From positions 1 to 34,872 of the forward strand of contig CANGNA010000045.1 in assembly GCA_947455215.1 (NCBI GenBank): a stretch of DNA of 34,872 nt. Direction: 5' to 3'. The notes under the pieces are model-generated. The model ran no database searches, was not told where the DNA came from, and was given only the letters and a program-made list of their open reading frames with translations. This document shows positions 1 through 7,811 of this stretch, in pieces; positions within the stretch are counted from its first letter, which is position 1, and every line of letters starts with the position of its first letter. The position numbers and the translations under genes were made by a program. This DNA comes from Chitinophagaceae bacterium. GTDB lineage: Bacteria; Bacteroidota; Bacteroidia; Chitinophagales; Chitinophagaceae.

Positions 1-169
1 AAGCGTACGGATAATGGATGTAAGCGGCGTAAGCATCTACAGCCAGGACCTGGGCGCGAAGCAGAACGGAGTGATCACCGTTCCGATGAGCAACTTTGCA
101 GCCGGTGTGTACATGGTAGAACTCACACAGGGCGAACAAAAGGTAACAAAGAGGTTAGTAAAGGAATAA
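1..169 (+). CDS. C-terminal end of a T9SS-secreted protein (partial, 5' end outside window)
   Basis: The open frame enters from the left edge and ends at TAA 167-169. Its last 55 residues have the features of a type A T9SS C-terminal sorting domain: a short beta-rich segment with VSGVSIYSQ, then the signature AAGVYMVELTQG, then a basic tail ending KRLVKE. In Bacteroidota such tails direct export through the type IX secretion system and are removed at the cell surface. The catalytic or binding part of the protein lies outside the window, so its function cannot be given. A strong terminator follows 13 bases after the stop. Confidence 0.85.
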   Translation, partial: SVRIMDVSGVSIYSQDLGAKQNGVITVPMSNFAAGVYMVELTQGEQKVTKRLVKE

Positions 170-182
170 CTAGCCTGCCTCA

Positions 183-224
183 ATAAAGTAAAAGGGACGC
201 CGATCGGCGTCCCTTTTACTTTTA
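183..224 (+). terminator. Perfect 42-bp palindromic terminator
   Basis: Positions 183-203 are the exact reverse complement of 204-224, with the centre at CGATCG. The GC core GGGACGCCGATCGGCGTCCC is flanked by A-rich and T-rich arms, so the hairpin ends in a U tract on either strand. It ends transcription of the T9SS protein gene and could work in both directions. Confidence 0.9.
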
Positions 225-729
225 TACGTTGTCTCGTCCTAATGCTACATTAAAAGTCGATATCGGTGGAGCGCTTCTCGTAACATCTCTACGCCCTTTG
301 GCGAGGGCGAGGTGTAGCGGAAAACATGACGAATTTCAACGCCTAATTGGTGTCATAACTATGATGAGCATATTAATGCGTAATAGAAATTTACTGGCCA
401 GAATGCTTGGATGGTTCTGATATAAGGGTGATCGTTGTTATTTTTTGTAGGGTTGGTAACGCGATATCAATGTTTGTTCGATACAACTATCTGTTGTTTA
501 GGTGTATATGATAAAAGTCTGTTTAAAAAAATCTTCAACAGTTTCTAAAAAGAAAATTCTACTTTTGTTCCCGACAGCTATTTGCAGGAGTCTTTGCTCA
601 ATATAGACCCTGAAAAGCTGAACATACATCTTCGTAGTATGCCCGCTGCGGGCGCTTTCACAAGCCTGATTTTTGTTGTTTTTATGTGTTAAACCTGCCA
701 GGTTTAATGCTTCTTATATGTTTATTTAA
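225..729. other. Gene-poor intergenic region with candidate promoter and leader hairpins
   Basis: No convincing gene is seen. A 63-codon frame at 229-420 starts with TTG inside the terminator flank and resembles nothing. An exact TAnnTTTG box lies at 560-567 (TACTTTTG) without a clear -33 TTTG; if used, it gives the kinase gene at 730 a leader of about 155 bases. That stretch contains two small hairpins, GCCCG-CTG-CGGGC at 641-653 and AAACCT-GCC-AGGTTT at 691-705. It also has a 47-codon open frame (549-692) with no ATG near its start, possibly a decayed gene end. Confidence 0.45.
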
Positions 730-2235
730 ATGGATCTAGCTGAACTGCTTGTCAATGAAAACGTGGACCAGGTATTGGCTCTGAATGCCCGGTTCGAGAT
801 TATTGTTTGGAATAAGGCCTGTGAATTGATCACAGGTTTAAAAAAGGAGGAGGCTATAGGGAAAAGCGTTTTCAGTGTTTTCCCGGAAATGAGGTCGGAG
901 CAAGCCAATGCCGATGCACTGGATGCTGCGCTTAGGGGTGAAAAATCTTTTGTTCCTTACAACCGAACATCTGCTGAGGGCTTTGTTGAAAAGCATTTTA
1001 TACCCCTTGCCGCAGAGCAGTCTGTCATTGGTGTACTGATAGTTAAGCATGATGTAGCCCATAGGGAAAAGGTAGAGAGTGAACTGCGTGTGCTCAATAA
1101 GTCGCTGGAGAATTTTAAATGCATCATTGATTCCGCACACGATGCTATAGTGACGTTTGATGCCAATGGAAATATCACCTACTGGAATGCTGCAGCGGAA
1201 AAATTATATAGCTACACCGCTATCGAAATAATGGGCCGTTCCGCAGGTTGCCTGCTGCCCAGTAACATGACGCATAAGGCAACGGAGATCATAGAGGGAT
1301 TAAGAACAGGTTCGTTTATCGATGTTGTTATCAAACAAGTAACCAAGAGTGGTAAGGAGATAGATGTAGTAGCCAATATTTTTCCGCTGAAAGACGAGGA
1401 CAATAATTTTATTGGTGGTTGCAAGATAGTTAAGGATGTTACCGATCTGTTGAAATACCAGCACAGTATTGAGGCCTTAAATAAAGAGCTTACCATAAAG
1501 AACAGGCAATTGGCATCTGTTAATTCCGAACTGAAAACGTTTACGAACATTGCTGTGAATAATTACAGCGAAACGTTAAGGCAGCTTTACCTGCACTTTG
1601 AGTATATAACTGCACATGAAGCAGGTAAACTTTCCGATCCCGGTAAAGGGAATATAAGGAAGGCCCAGGCTGCCATACAGAAGATGAAGTTACTGACGAG
1701 CGATATTGCAGCTTTTACGCGTCTTAATGAATTTGGTACAGACAGAAGTGCTATAAACCTTAGTGCTTTGATCAGTACTGTAATTGATGACCTGAAGGAA
1801 AAGACAGATACCGGTAATACTGAGTTTATTATTGATGCATTGCCTGTTATACATGGGAATCCTTTTCTGGTGTCGATGATATTCCATCATTTACTGGATA
1901 ATGCCGTTAAATTCAAAGACGAGCGGCGCACCTTGGTGGTAAGAATTTCTGCACAGGCTGGTGTTAAGGGTGATACAATACATAACGAAGCCGCATTGCC
2001 CGATGCTATCTATGACATTATCTCCATAGCGGACAATGGTATTGGTTTTCCTAAAGAACAGGAGGAGCATATTTTCAGCATATTCACCCGTCTTGATCAA
2101 AAAAGGAAAGGGTCGGGGATAGGGCTGGCCATGTGTAAAAAAGCAATGGAATTGCATTGCGGCTTTATTATTACCGCCACCGAACCCGGCATAGGGGCCA
2201 CATTCTCTTGTTGCTTTCCCCGGCCTGACGCTTAA
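730..2235 (+). CDS. Orphan PAS-PAS histidine-kinase-like protein lacking the phosphoacceptor His
   Basis: A 501-residue soluble protein without membrane segments. Two PAS domains (about residues 8-115 and 128-240, the second with a PAC-type end) are followed by a coiled linker, a dimerisation-helix region (about 265-335) and a complete HATPase_c domain. The ATP-binding motifs are intact: N box HHLLDNAVKF (N391), G1 DNGIGF (435-440) and G2 KGSGIGLAMCKK. The H box does not match. Where related Bacteroidota kinases read FxxVASHDLxEPLR, this protein reads FTNIAVNNYSETLR, so the His is Asn277 (codon AAT 1558-1560). Autophosphorylation at the usual site is therefore impossible. It may act as an ATP-binding regulator, as a partner of another kinase, or as a phosphatase. 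No response regulator gene is adjacent. Confidence 0.85.
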   Translation: MDLAELLVNENVDQVLALNARFEIIVWNKACELITGLKKEEAIGKSVFSVFPEMRSEQANADALDAALRGEKSFVPYNRTSAEGFVEKHFIPLAAEQSVIGVLIVKHDVAHREKVESELRVLNKSLENFKCIIDSAHDAIVTFDANGNITYWNAAAEKLYSYTAIEIMGRSAGCLLPSNMTHKATEIIEGLRTGSFIDVVIKQVTKSGKEIDVVANIFPLKDEDNNFIGGCKIVKDVTDLLKYQHSIEALNKELTIKNRQLASVNSELKTFTNIAVNNYSETLRQLYLHFEYITAHEAGKLSDPGKGNIRKAQAAIQKMKLLTSDIAAFTRLNEFGTDRSAINLSALISTVIDDLKEKTDTGNTEFIIDALPVIHGNPFLVSMIFHHLLDNAVKFKDERRTLVVRISAQAGVKGDTIHNEAALPDAIYDIISIADNGIGFPKEQEEHIFSIFTRLDQKRKGSGIGLAMCKKAMELHCGFIITATEPGIGATFSCCFPRPDA

Positions 2236-2301
2236 TTACTGGATAAGTTAACGATGGTTTAGGTAGTACTTGCTTTATAAGATCAGTTCATATATTCCAA
2301 C

Positions 2302-2329
2302 AAAAAAGCCACCGGTTATGGTGGCTTTT
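2302..2329 (-). terminator. Terminator downstream of tRNA-Gln, probably bidirectional
   Basis: The arms AAAAGCCACC and GGTGGCTTTT enclose a 6-base loop. On the minus strand it directly follows the tRNA 3' end; on the plus strand it lies about 70 bases after the kinase-like gene and also ends in a T run, so it can serve both convergent transcripts. Confidence 0.85.
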
Positions 2330-2330
2330 G

Positions 2331-2401
2331 TAGTTCCATCTGGATTCGAACCAGAACAAACAGAACCAAAATCTGTTGTGCTACCGTTACACCATGGAAC
2401 T
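2331..2401 (-). tRNA. tRNA-Gln (anticodon TTG)
   Basis: Read on the minus strand, the 71-base cloverleaf has the acceptor pair AGTTCCA/TGGAACT and discriminator A. The anticodon arm is ACAGA-TTTTGGT-TCTGT, giving anticodon TTG at positions 34-36. The T arm is CTGGT-TCGAATC-CAG. The 3' CCA is not encoded and would be added after transcription. A terminator follows immediately. Confidence 0.95.
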
Positions 2402-2506
2402 ATCCTTCCGTGTACGGGAGTGCAAATGTAATAAACCGGTTTCTATTTTCCCAAATTTCTGCCTTAAAACTTGTTGTTACGGTATTTTTATTTAGTAATT
2501 ACGTAC

Positions 2507-4774
2507 TTATTTTACCTGTGCTTCCATGGCGGCGATAGCCACAATATTTACTATCTGGCGTACAGTGCTACCCAGTTGTAAAACATATACAGGTTTGCGC
2601 AGCCCCAGCAAAATAGGCCCCACGGCCTCCGCGCCGCCAACTTCCTGAAGCAGGTGATAGGCAATATTGCCGGAGGCCAGGTTGGGGAATATCAGCACGT
2701 TGGGCGCTCCGTTCACCAGGTCGCTGAAGGGGTAGTTCTCTTTAAGCAGCTCCTGGTCGAAGGCGACCCCGGCCTGCACCTCGCCATCTATCACCAGGTC
2801 GGGGTGCGTGGCCTTGATGCGTGCTACTGCATTACTTACTGCATGCGACTCAGGCGATGGCGTACTGCCAAAGTTGGAATAGGACAGCATGGCTATACGA
2901 GGCTTTATATTAAAGCGTTCTACGGCCTTGGCGGTAAGCAGGGTGATGTCTACCAGCTGGTCTTCGGTAGGGTTGAAGTTCAGCGTAGTATCGGCAAAGA
3001 ACAGCGGTCCACGCTTGGTCAGCATCAGGTAGAGTCCTGCCACACGGCCCGCTCCTTCTTCCATGCCAATTATTTCCAGCGCCGGGCGAATGGTCATCGG
3101 GTATTTGCGGGTAAGCCCGCTCACCAATGCGTCTGCAAGTCCCTGGCGCACCATCATACAGCCGAAGTAAGGGCGTTCGCGCATCATTTTCTTGGCTTCG
3201 TACAGGTTGACCCCGCGGCGCTGCCGCTCCTCGAAGAACAGCTCCCCGTAAGCATTACGTGTTGCTTCCTGCTCGTCACTCTTAGGGTCTATGATCTCTA
3301 CGTCTTCCAGGTGCAGGTTATTCTCTGCTATCATTCGCTGTATCTTGCCAATATTGCCCAGCAGTATCGGCTGTGCTATGCCTTCGTCTTTCACTATCTG
3401 GGCAGCCTTTAATATCTTGATGTTCTCCGCTTCTGAGAATACTACGCGTTTCACACTCTGCTTAGCCTTGTTGATCACCGAGCGCAGCACTATATCGTCG
3501 CTACCCAGGCGGCCATATAATTCATGCTCATAGGCAGGCCAATCGGTAATAGGTTTACGTGCTACACCGCTATCTATAGCTGCTTTCGCAACAGCCATAG
3601 ATACTGTTACCAGCAGGCGTGGATCCATAGGTTTTGGTATTATGTAGTTCGCGCCATATTGTAGCGAGTGGTCGTTATAGGCTACGTTCACAATATCGGG
3701 CACAGGCTCCTTGGCCAATGCTGCCAATGCCTTTACTGCCGCCAGCTTCATCTCTTCGTTAATGGCGGATGCGCGTACATCCAGTGCGCCGCGAAAAATG
3801 TAAGGGAAGCCAAGCACATTGTTTACCTGGTTAGGGTAGTCGCTGCGCCCCGTAGCCATTACCACATCGGGGCGTGCCGCTAAAGCTTCGTCGTAGCTTA
3901 TTTCCGGGGTAGGGTTGGCCAGTGCAAATACAATTGGCTTCGCAGCCATGCCTTTCACCATGCCCTGGTCCACTACGCCTCCCTTGCTAAGGCCTATGAA
4001 TACATCAGCGCCTTTCATCGCGTCTGCGAGGCTCATGTCTGCGCTTTGCTGAGCAAATTGTTGTTTGTGGCTATCCAGGTCTGTACGGGTAGCTGTTATC
4101 AGGCCCTTGCTGTCGAACATATACATGTTTGCAACACGCGCACCCAATGCCAGGTATATTTTGCAGCACGATATGGCTGATGCACCGGCACCGCTGATCA
4201 CGAACTTCACATCGGCTATGTTCTTGCCAACAATGTCTAGTGCATTCAGCAGCGCGGCGCCGCTTATTATAGCCGTGCCGTGCTGGTCGTCATGCATAAT
4301 GGGAATGCTCAGTTCCTGTTTTAATCTCGTTTCTATCTCGAAGCATTCAGGAGCCTTGATGTCCTCCAGGTTGATACCACCAAAGGTTGGTTCCAGTGCC
4401 TTAACTACCTGTATGAATTGTTCCGGATTCTTAACGTTCAGCTCAATGTCGAACACATCTATATCTGCATATATCTTAAACAGCAGCCCCTTGCCCTCCA
4501 TTACCGGTTTCCCTGCTTCGGGGCCTATATCGCCCAGGCCCAGTACGGCAGTGCCGTTGCTTATTACTGCTACAAGATTGCCCTTGGCGGTGTACTTATA
4601 CACGTCTTCGGGGTTTGCTGCTATCTCCAGGCATGGCTCTGCCACACCGGGGCTGTAGGCCAGCGCCAGGTCGCGTTGCGTCTTGGTTTCCTTAGTGGGA
4701 ACTACTTCTATTTTGCCGGGGCGGCCCTTACTATGGTATTCTAATGCGTCTTCTTTTCTTATTAATTGTGCCAT
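2507..4774 (-). CDS. maeB: NADP-dependent malic enzyme with C-terminal phosphotransacetylase-like domain
   Basis: The product has 755 residues, the normal size for the MaeB fusion. The N-terminal malic domain shows YSPGVAEPC (40-48) and VMEGKG with the catalytic-region Lys near 95. A nucleotide-binding domain follows, with HDDQHGTA (161-168) and GAGASA (195-200). The C-terminal half (about 430-755) is a phosphate acetyl/butyryl transferase-like domain, which in this family is mainly regulatory, responding to acetyl-CoA. The enzyme decarboxylates malate oxidatively to pyruvate while making NADPH in the cytoplasm. The gene stands alone, about 105 bases upstream of the tRNA. No clear -7 box is seen before the start. 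Confidence 0.95.
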   Translation of the reverse strand: MAQLIRKEDALEYHSKGRPGKIEVVPTKETKTQRDLALAYSPGVAEPCLEIAANPEDVYKYTAKGNLVAVISNGTAVLGLGDIGPEAGKPVMEGKGLLFKIYADIDVFDIELNVKNPEQFIQVVKALEPTFGGINLEDIKAPECFEIETRLKQELSIPIMHDDQHGTAIISGAALLNALDIVGKNIADVKFVISGAGASAISCCKIYLALGARVANMYMFDSKGLITATRTDLDSHKQQFAQQSADMSLADAMKGADVFIGLSKGGVVDQGMVKGMAAKPIVFALANPTPEISYDEALAARPDVVMATGRSDYPNQVNNVLGFPYIFRGALDVRASAINEEMKLAAVKALAALAKEPVPDIVNVAYNDHSLQYGANYIIPKPMDPRLLVTVSMAVAKAAIDSGVARKPITDWPAYEHELYGRLGSDDIVLRSVINKAKQSVKRVVFSEAENIKILKAAQIVKDEGIAQPILLGNIGKIQRMIAENNLHLEDVEIIDPKSDEQEATRNAYGELFFEERQRRGVNLYEAKKMMRERPYFGCMMVRQGLADALVSGLTRKYPMTIRPALEIIGMEEGAGRVAGLYLMLTKRGPLFFADTTLNFNPTEDQLVDITLLTAKAVERFNIKPRIAMLSYSNFGSTPSPESHAVSNAVARIKATHPDLVIDGEVQAGVAFDQELLKENYPFSDLVNGAPNVLIFPNLASGNIAYHLLQEVGGAEAVGPILLGLRKPVYVLQLGSTVRQIVNIVAIAAMEAQVK

Positions 4775-4887
4775 GTGCTATTCTTCTAAAATGGGAAAAC
4801 TAAGGTACGGATAATTGTAAGGTGTATAGTGCCCCCGATTAGCAGACAATAACATCTTTCTATACCTTAGGTAAATAATACCATGCT

Positions 4888-5391
4888 ATGCACTATACAG
4901 CAGAATATTGGATCAGGGAGCTTGACCTTGTACCTCATGTAGAAGGAGGCGCTTACAGAGAGGTGTACAGGTCGCCCCTGCAGCTGCCCAGGGAGGTGCT
5001 GACGCTGGCACATAAGGGGGACAGGTCGGCTATGACATCTATCTATTACCTGTTACGATTCGGAGAATGCTCGGCATTTCACAAAATAGCGTCTGATGAG
5101 ACATGGCATCACTATGAGGGTACTGTATTATGCATCTATGAAATAACTAACAGCGGGCAATTGACCAGGCATTTGTTGGGAAAGGATATTGCGTCGGGTT
5201 GCGTACTAACGCTCACCATTAAAGGAGGTAATTGGTTTGCCTGCCGGGTAGAAGAGACGGGCGGTTACGCGCTCTGTGGATGCACTGTTGCTCCGGGATT
5301 TGACTACGAAGAGTTCGAGCTGGCGCAAAGAAATGAGCTGATCCTGCAGTATCCGGAACATACATCAATAATAAGTGCATTGACCAGATGA
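4888..5391 (+). CDS. Cupin superfamily protein (DUF985/Cupin_5 type)
   Basis: A 167-residue single-domain protein. Features of the DUF985 cupin family include HVEGGAYREVYRS near the N terminus, SAMTSIYYLL, the metal/ligand-type stretch FHKIASDETWHHYEG, and a C-terminal VAPGFDYEEFE. The fold is a double-stranded beta-helix. Family members are mostly unassigned sugar-binding or isomerase-like proteins, so no substrate can be stated. The start is the ATG at 4888; an ATG five bases upstream is out of frame. The gene converges on the response regulator with only 7 bases between the two stops and no terminator between them. Confidence 0.85.
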   Translation: MHYTAEYWIRELDLVPHVEGGAYREVYRSPLQLPREVLTLAHKGDRSAMTSIYYLLRFGECSAFHKIASDETWHHYEGTVLCIYEITNSGQLTRHLLGKDIASGCVLTLTIKGGNWFACRVEETGGYALCGCTVAPGFDYEEFELAQRNELILQYPEHTSIISALTR

Positions 5392-5398
5392 GGAATTA

Positions 5399-5785
5399 TT
5401 ATGCTTCCAGTACCTCTTTCATTTTGTCGGTAGTAATAGGCTTATATATGTATTCCTTTACCTGGGGATGAGATAGGGCCCGCTCTTTATCCCGCATGTC
5501 TAGCGAGGTGCTGATCATGTAGATACGGGTGTTTGTATTTAGTTCCTGGTGCTGTGCTACGCCCTCCAGGAACTGCCATCCATCCATTACCGGCATATTG
5601 ATGTCCAGGAAGATAACATTGGGGAACTCACCATTCCCTGCGGCTATCCCGGCAATTGCTTCCAGTGCCCGTGAGCCGTTCTGGTAGGTTTCAATAATGG
5701 CGTCGGGGTAAACCTTGGTCATCATCTTTTTCAGGATCAATTGGTAAACCAGGTCGTCATCGATAATAAATACTTTTTTGCTCAT
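5399..5785 (-). CDS. Single-domain response regulator (CheY-like receiver)
   Basis: The 128-residue protein is a receiver domain only. The acidic pocket is D9-D10-D11, the phosphoacceptor is D61 in FLDINMPVMDGW, the conserved Ser/Thr is in MISTS (91-94), and the conserved Lys is K115 in YKP. It has no output domain, so it must act through a partner protein or a phosphorelay. It is the last gene of a four-gene operon and starts 3 bases after the sensor kinase stop, making that kinase its likely phosphodonor. This receiver type is common in Bacteroidota next to PAS kinases. Confidence 0.9.
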   Translation of the reverse strand: MSKKVFIIDDDLVYQLILKKMMTKVYPDAIIETYQNGSRALEAIAGIAAGNGEFPNVIFLDINMPVMDGWQFLEGVAQHQELNTNTRIYMISTSLDMRDKERALSHPQVKEYIYKPITTDKMKEVLEA

Positions 5786-5788
5786 TGC

Positions 5789-7807
5789 TTACCTGATGTA
5801 GATTTTAAAAGTTGTACCCGCGTTTACCGTACTTTCTACTTCTATGCGGCCTTCCATTGCTTCTACCTGGTAGCGGGTCATAAACAGTCCTAATCCCTTA
5901 GCATCTTTATTGCCGTGGAATGTTTTGTACATGCCAAAGAGCTTATCGCCATTTGTTTTCAGGTCTATACCAAGGCCATTATCGGTAATACTCAATACAT
6001 ACCCCCCGTTTTCTACTGCCGGGTTTTGTTTGATGCAATCAAGCGTGATGATCGGCTGCCTGTCCGGGTGGCTGTACTTTATGGCATTAGATATAAAATT
6101 AAGCAGAATACTGTTAAGATAGCCGGGGTTATAATTAATGCAGAGATCGGCGGGCACATTATTCATGATGCGCGCATCCTTCTCGCTAATGCGTGTCTTT
6201 AACAGATCCATGGTATGGTCTATAGCCGCTTTCAGCGGTATGGGCTCTACAACCAGGTCTACTGTGTTGCGCATGGCTACCACTTCATTCAGTTGTTGCA
6301 GGGTCTCTTCCAGTTGGTCCGACGACATGCGCAGATAGCCCAGGAACTCTTTGCTTTCCTGTTCAGTTTCTGCTTCGTCGATCAGGTCCAGCAGGCTATG
6401 TATGTTCACGGTGTGCATGCGCAGGTTATGCGATACGATATAGGAGAAGTTGAGCAGCCTGTTATTCTGCTCTCGTGCCATTGTGTAAGAGTTGTTCAGC
6501 TCTAGTTCCAGCAATTTACTTTCGGTGATGTCCTGCATCGTTCCATACATCGCTATGGCGCGGTCATCGTTGTTATATATGTATTGGCTGATAGTGTTCA
6601 CCCAGCATTCTTTGCCGTCGTTGTATCTGCGTATAAGATAGCTGGCTGTAAATGTAGCTTTCTGTTTGATGGCCATAACGGCCTTTTCGGCTATATCGGC
6701 ATGAAATTCATTCAGGATATGGTCTTTCCAGTCGATATGCAGCATAGGTGTTGTCTCATCTATGCCCAATATATCATTAAGTGTGGCAGAGCTCTGGAAT
6801 TCACCGGTTCGAAGGTCGTAAAAGTAGTTGCCGATACGGGCCAGTTTCTGGGCGTCGAGTAGTTGCTTGTCCTGCTCTGTCAATTCTGTATGTGCGCGTC
6901 TCAGGTCGTCGCGCATTGCTATAAGGGCCAGCCCCAGCTTATCTTGTTCCGACAACAGATGGAAGTCGGCGTTGTAATTCCCGCTACCTAATTGGCCGGC
7001 AAATTCTACTTTTTGTAGAATACCCTGCATCATTTTATTTACCGCATTTTCCATTTGCCCTATCTCATCAGTGCGCACAGATGGCTTGGTGATAGAGATA
7101 CTACCAGCACTCAGGTCAAGAATAGTTTTGTTGAGTGCCAGTAGTGGGCGGATGATATTTTTTCGTGAATAACGCAGCGACAGGTAGCTGGCCAAGGTAA
7201 CGGTAACAATACTGAGCAATGTTACGAAGCTGAGTATATATAAGAGGGTAGATGTATGTTCTTGTTGCTGGCCGAGGTGTTGTTTCTTTATGTCTATTAA
7301 ATTGACGAAACGCTTGTCATTCTCCGATATCAGCTTGTTTATATTGGTGTTTATTGCAGCAGCCCTATCAGCCCTGTTGTCATCAAGATAATTTTCTGGT
7401 TGGGCAAGCAATGTCGTTATTTGCCGTATGGAGTCAAGAGCTATCTTGTTGTTGCGCCTGATCTCATTTAGCAGGTTTAATTCCTGCCGGTAAGACCAGG
7501 ATGCGGAGGTTGTTTTAATATCATTATCCAGCTGAGGATATTCTATTGACATCAGCTGCATCAGCCGTTCCTGGTCTTTGTGATTGGCGAGGTATACCCA
7601 TGAGTTGGCCAGCTTCCTGATCTCTTGCATAGTGCTGCGCATATCCTTAAGACATTCTAGTGAAGGTATGCTCACCTTTTGTATATCCCTGTTGGTACGC
7701 ACATTTACGGCCAGCACATATAGCGCAAACAGACCACTTATCGCTACCGTTGCAATGATAGTGATGTAAGTGTTCATCAATTTGCGTGCTATACCTGCTT
7801 TCATCAA
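5789..7807 (-). CDS. Membrane sensor histidine kinase (4-helix sensor, HAMP, PAS, HisKA, HATPase)
   Basis: A 672-residue kinase. Transmembrane helix 1 covers about residues 13-35. A helical periplasmic sensor of about 150 residues (36-186) with heptad character follows, then transmembrane helix 2 (187-210) and HAMP (about 211-265, with the DEIG motif). After a linker come PAS/PAC (about 320-430), a dimerisation domain with the intact H box YIVSHNLR (H460), and HATPase_c with N574 in FISNAIKY, DNGLGI (609-614) and KGLGLFMTR. All catalytic motifs are present. It lies between the TonB-dependent receptor (4-base gap) and the response regulator (3-base gap). By analogy with YfiN, a HAMP membrane protein repressed by periplasmic YfiR, its periplasmic domain is a plausible target of the YfiR-like protein encoded upstream; this is inference. 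Confidence 0.92.
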   Translation of the reverse strand: MMKAGIARKLMNTYITIIATVAISGLFALYVLAVNVRTNRDIQKVSIPSLECLKDMRSTMQEIRKLANSWVYLANHKDQERLMQLMSIEYPQLDNDIKTTSASWSYRQELNLLNEIRRNNKIALDSIRQITTLLAQPENYLDDNRADRAAAINTNINKLISENDKRFVNLIDIKKQHLGQQQEHTSTLLYILSFVTLLSIVTVTLASYLSLRYSRKNIIRPLLALNKTILDLSAGSISITKPSVRTDEIGQMENAVNKMMQGILQKVEFAGQLGSGNYNADFHLLSEQDKLGLALIAMRDDLRRAHTELTEQDKQLLDAQKLARIGNYFYDLRTGEFQSSATLNDILGIDETTPMLHIDWKDHILNEFHADIAEKAVMAIKQKATFTASYLIRRYNDGKECWVNTISQYIYNNDDRAIAMYGTMQDITESKLLELELNNSYTMAREQNNRLLNFSYIVSHNLRMHTVNIHSLLDLIDEAETEQESKEFLGYLRMSSDQLEETLQQLNEVVAMRNTVDLVVEPIPLKAAIDHTMDLLKTRISEKDARIMNNVPADLCINYNPGYLNSILLNFISNAIKYSHPDRQPIITLDCIKQNPAVENGGYVLSITDNGLGIDLKTNGDKLFGMYKTFHGNKDAKGLGLFMTRYQVEAMEGRIEVESTVNAGTTFKIYIR

Positions 7808-7811
7808 CGTT

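Noticed and set aside
229-420. 63-codon frame after the first terminator
   Set aside because: TTG start within the terminator flank, no promoter and no recognisable protein features.
2654-3412. Long open frame antisense to maeB
   Set aside because: It lies entirely within a well-supported enzyme gene on the other strand and its translation has no family features.
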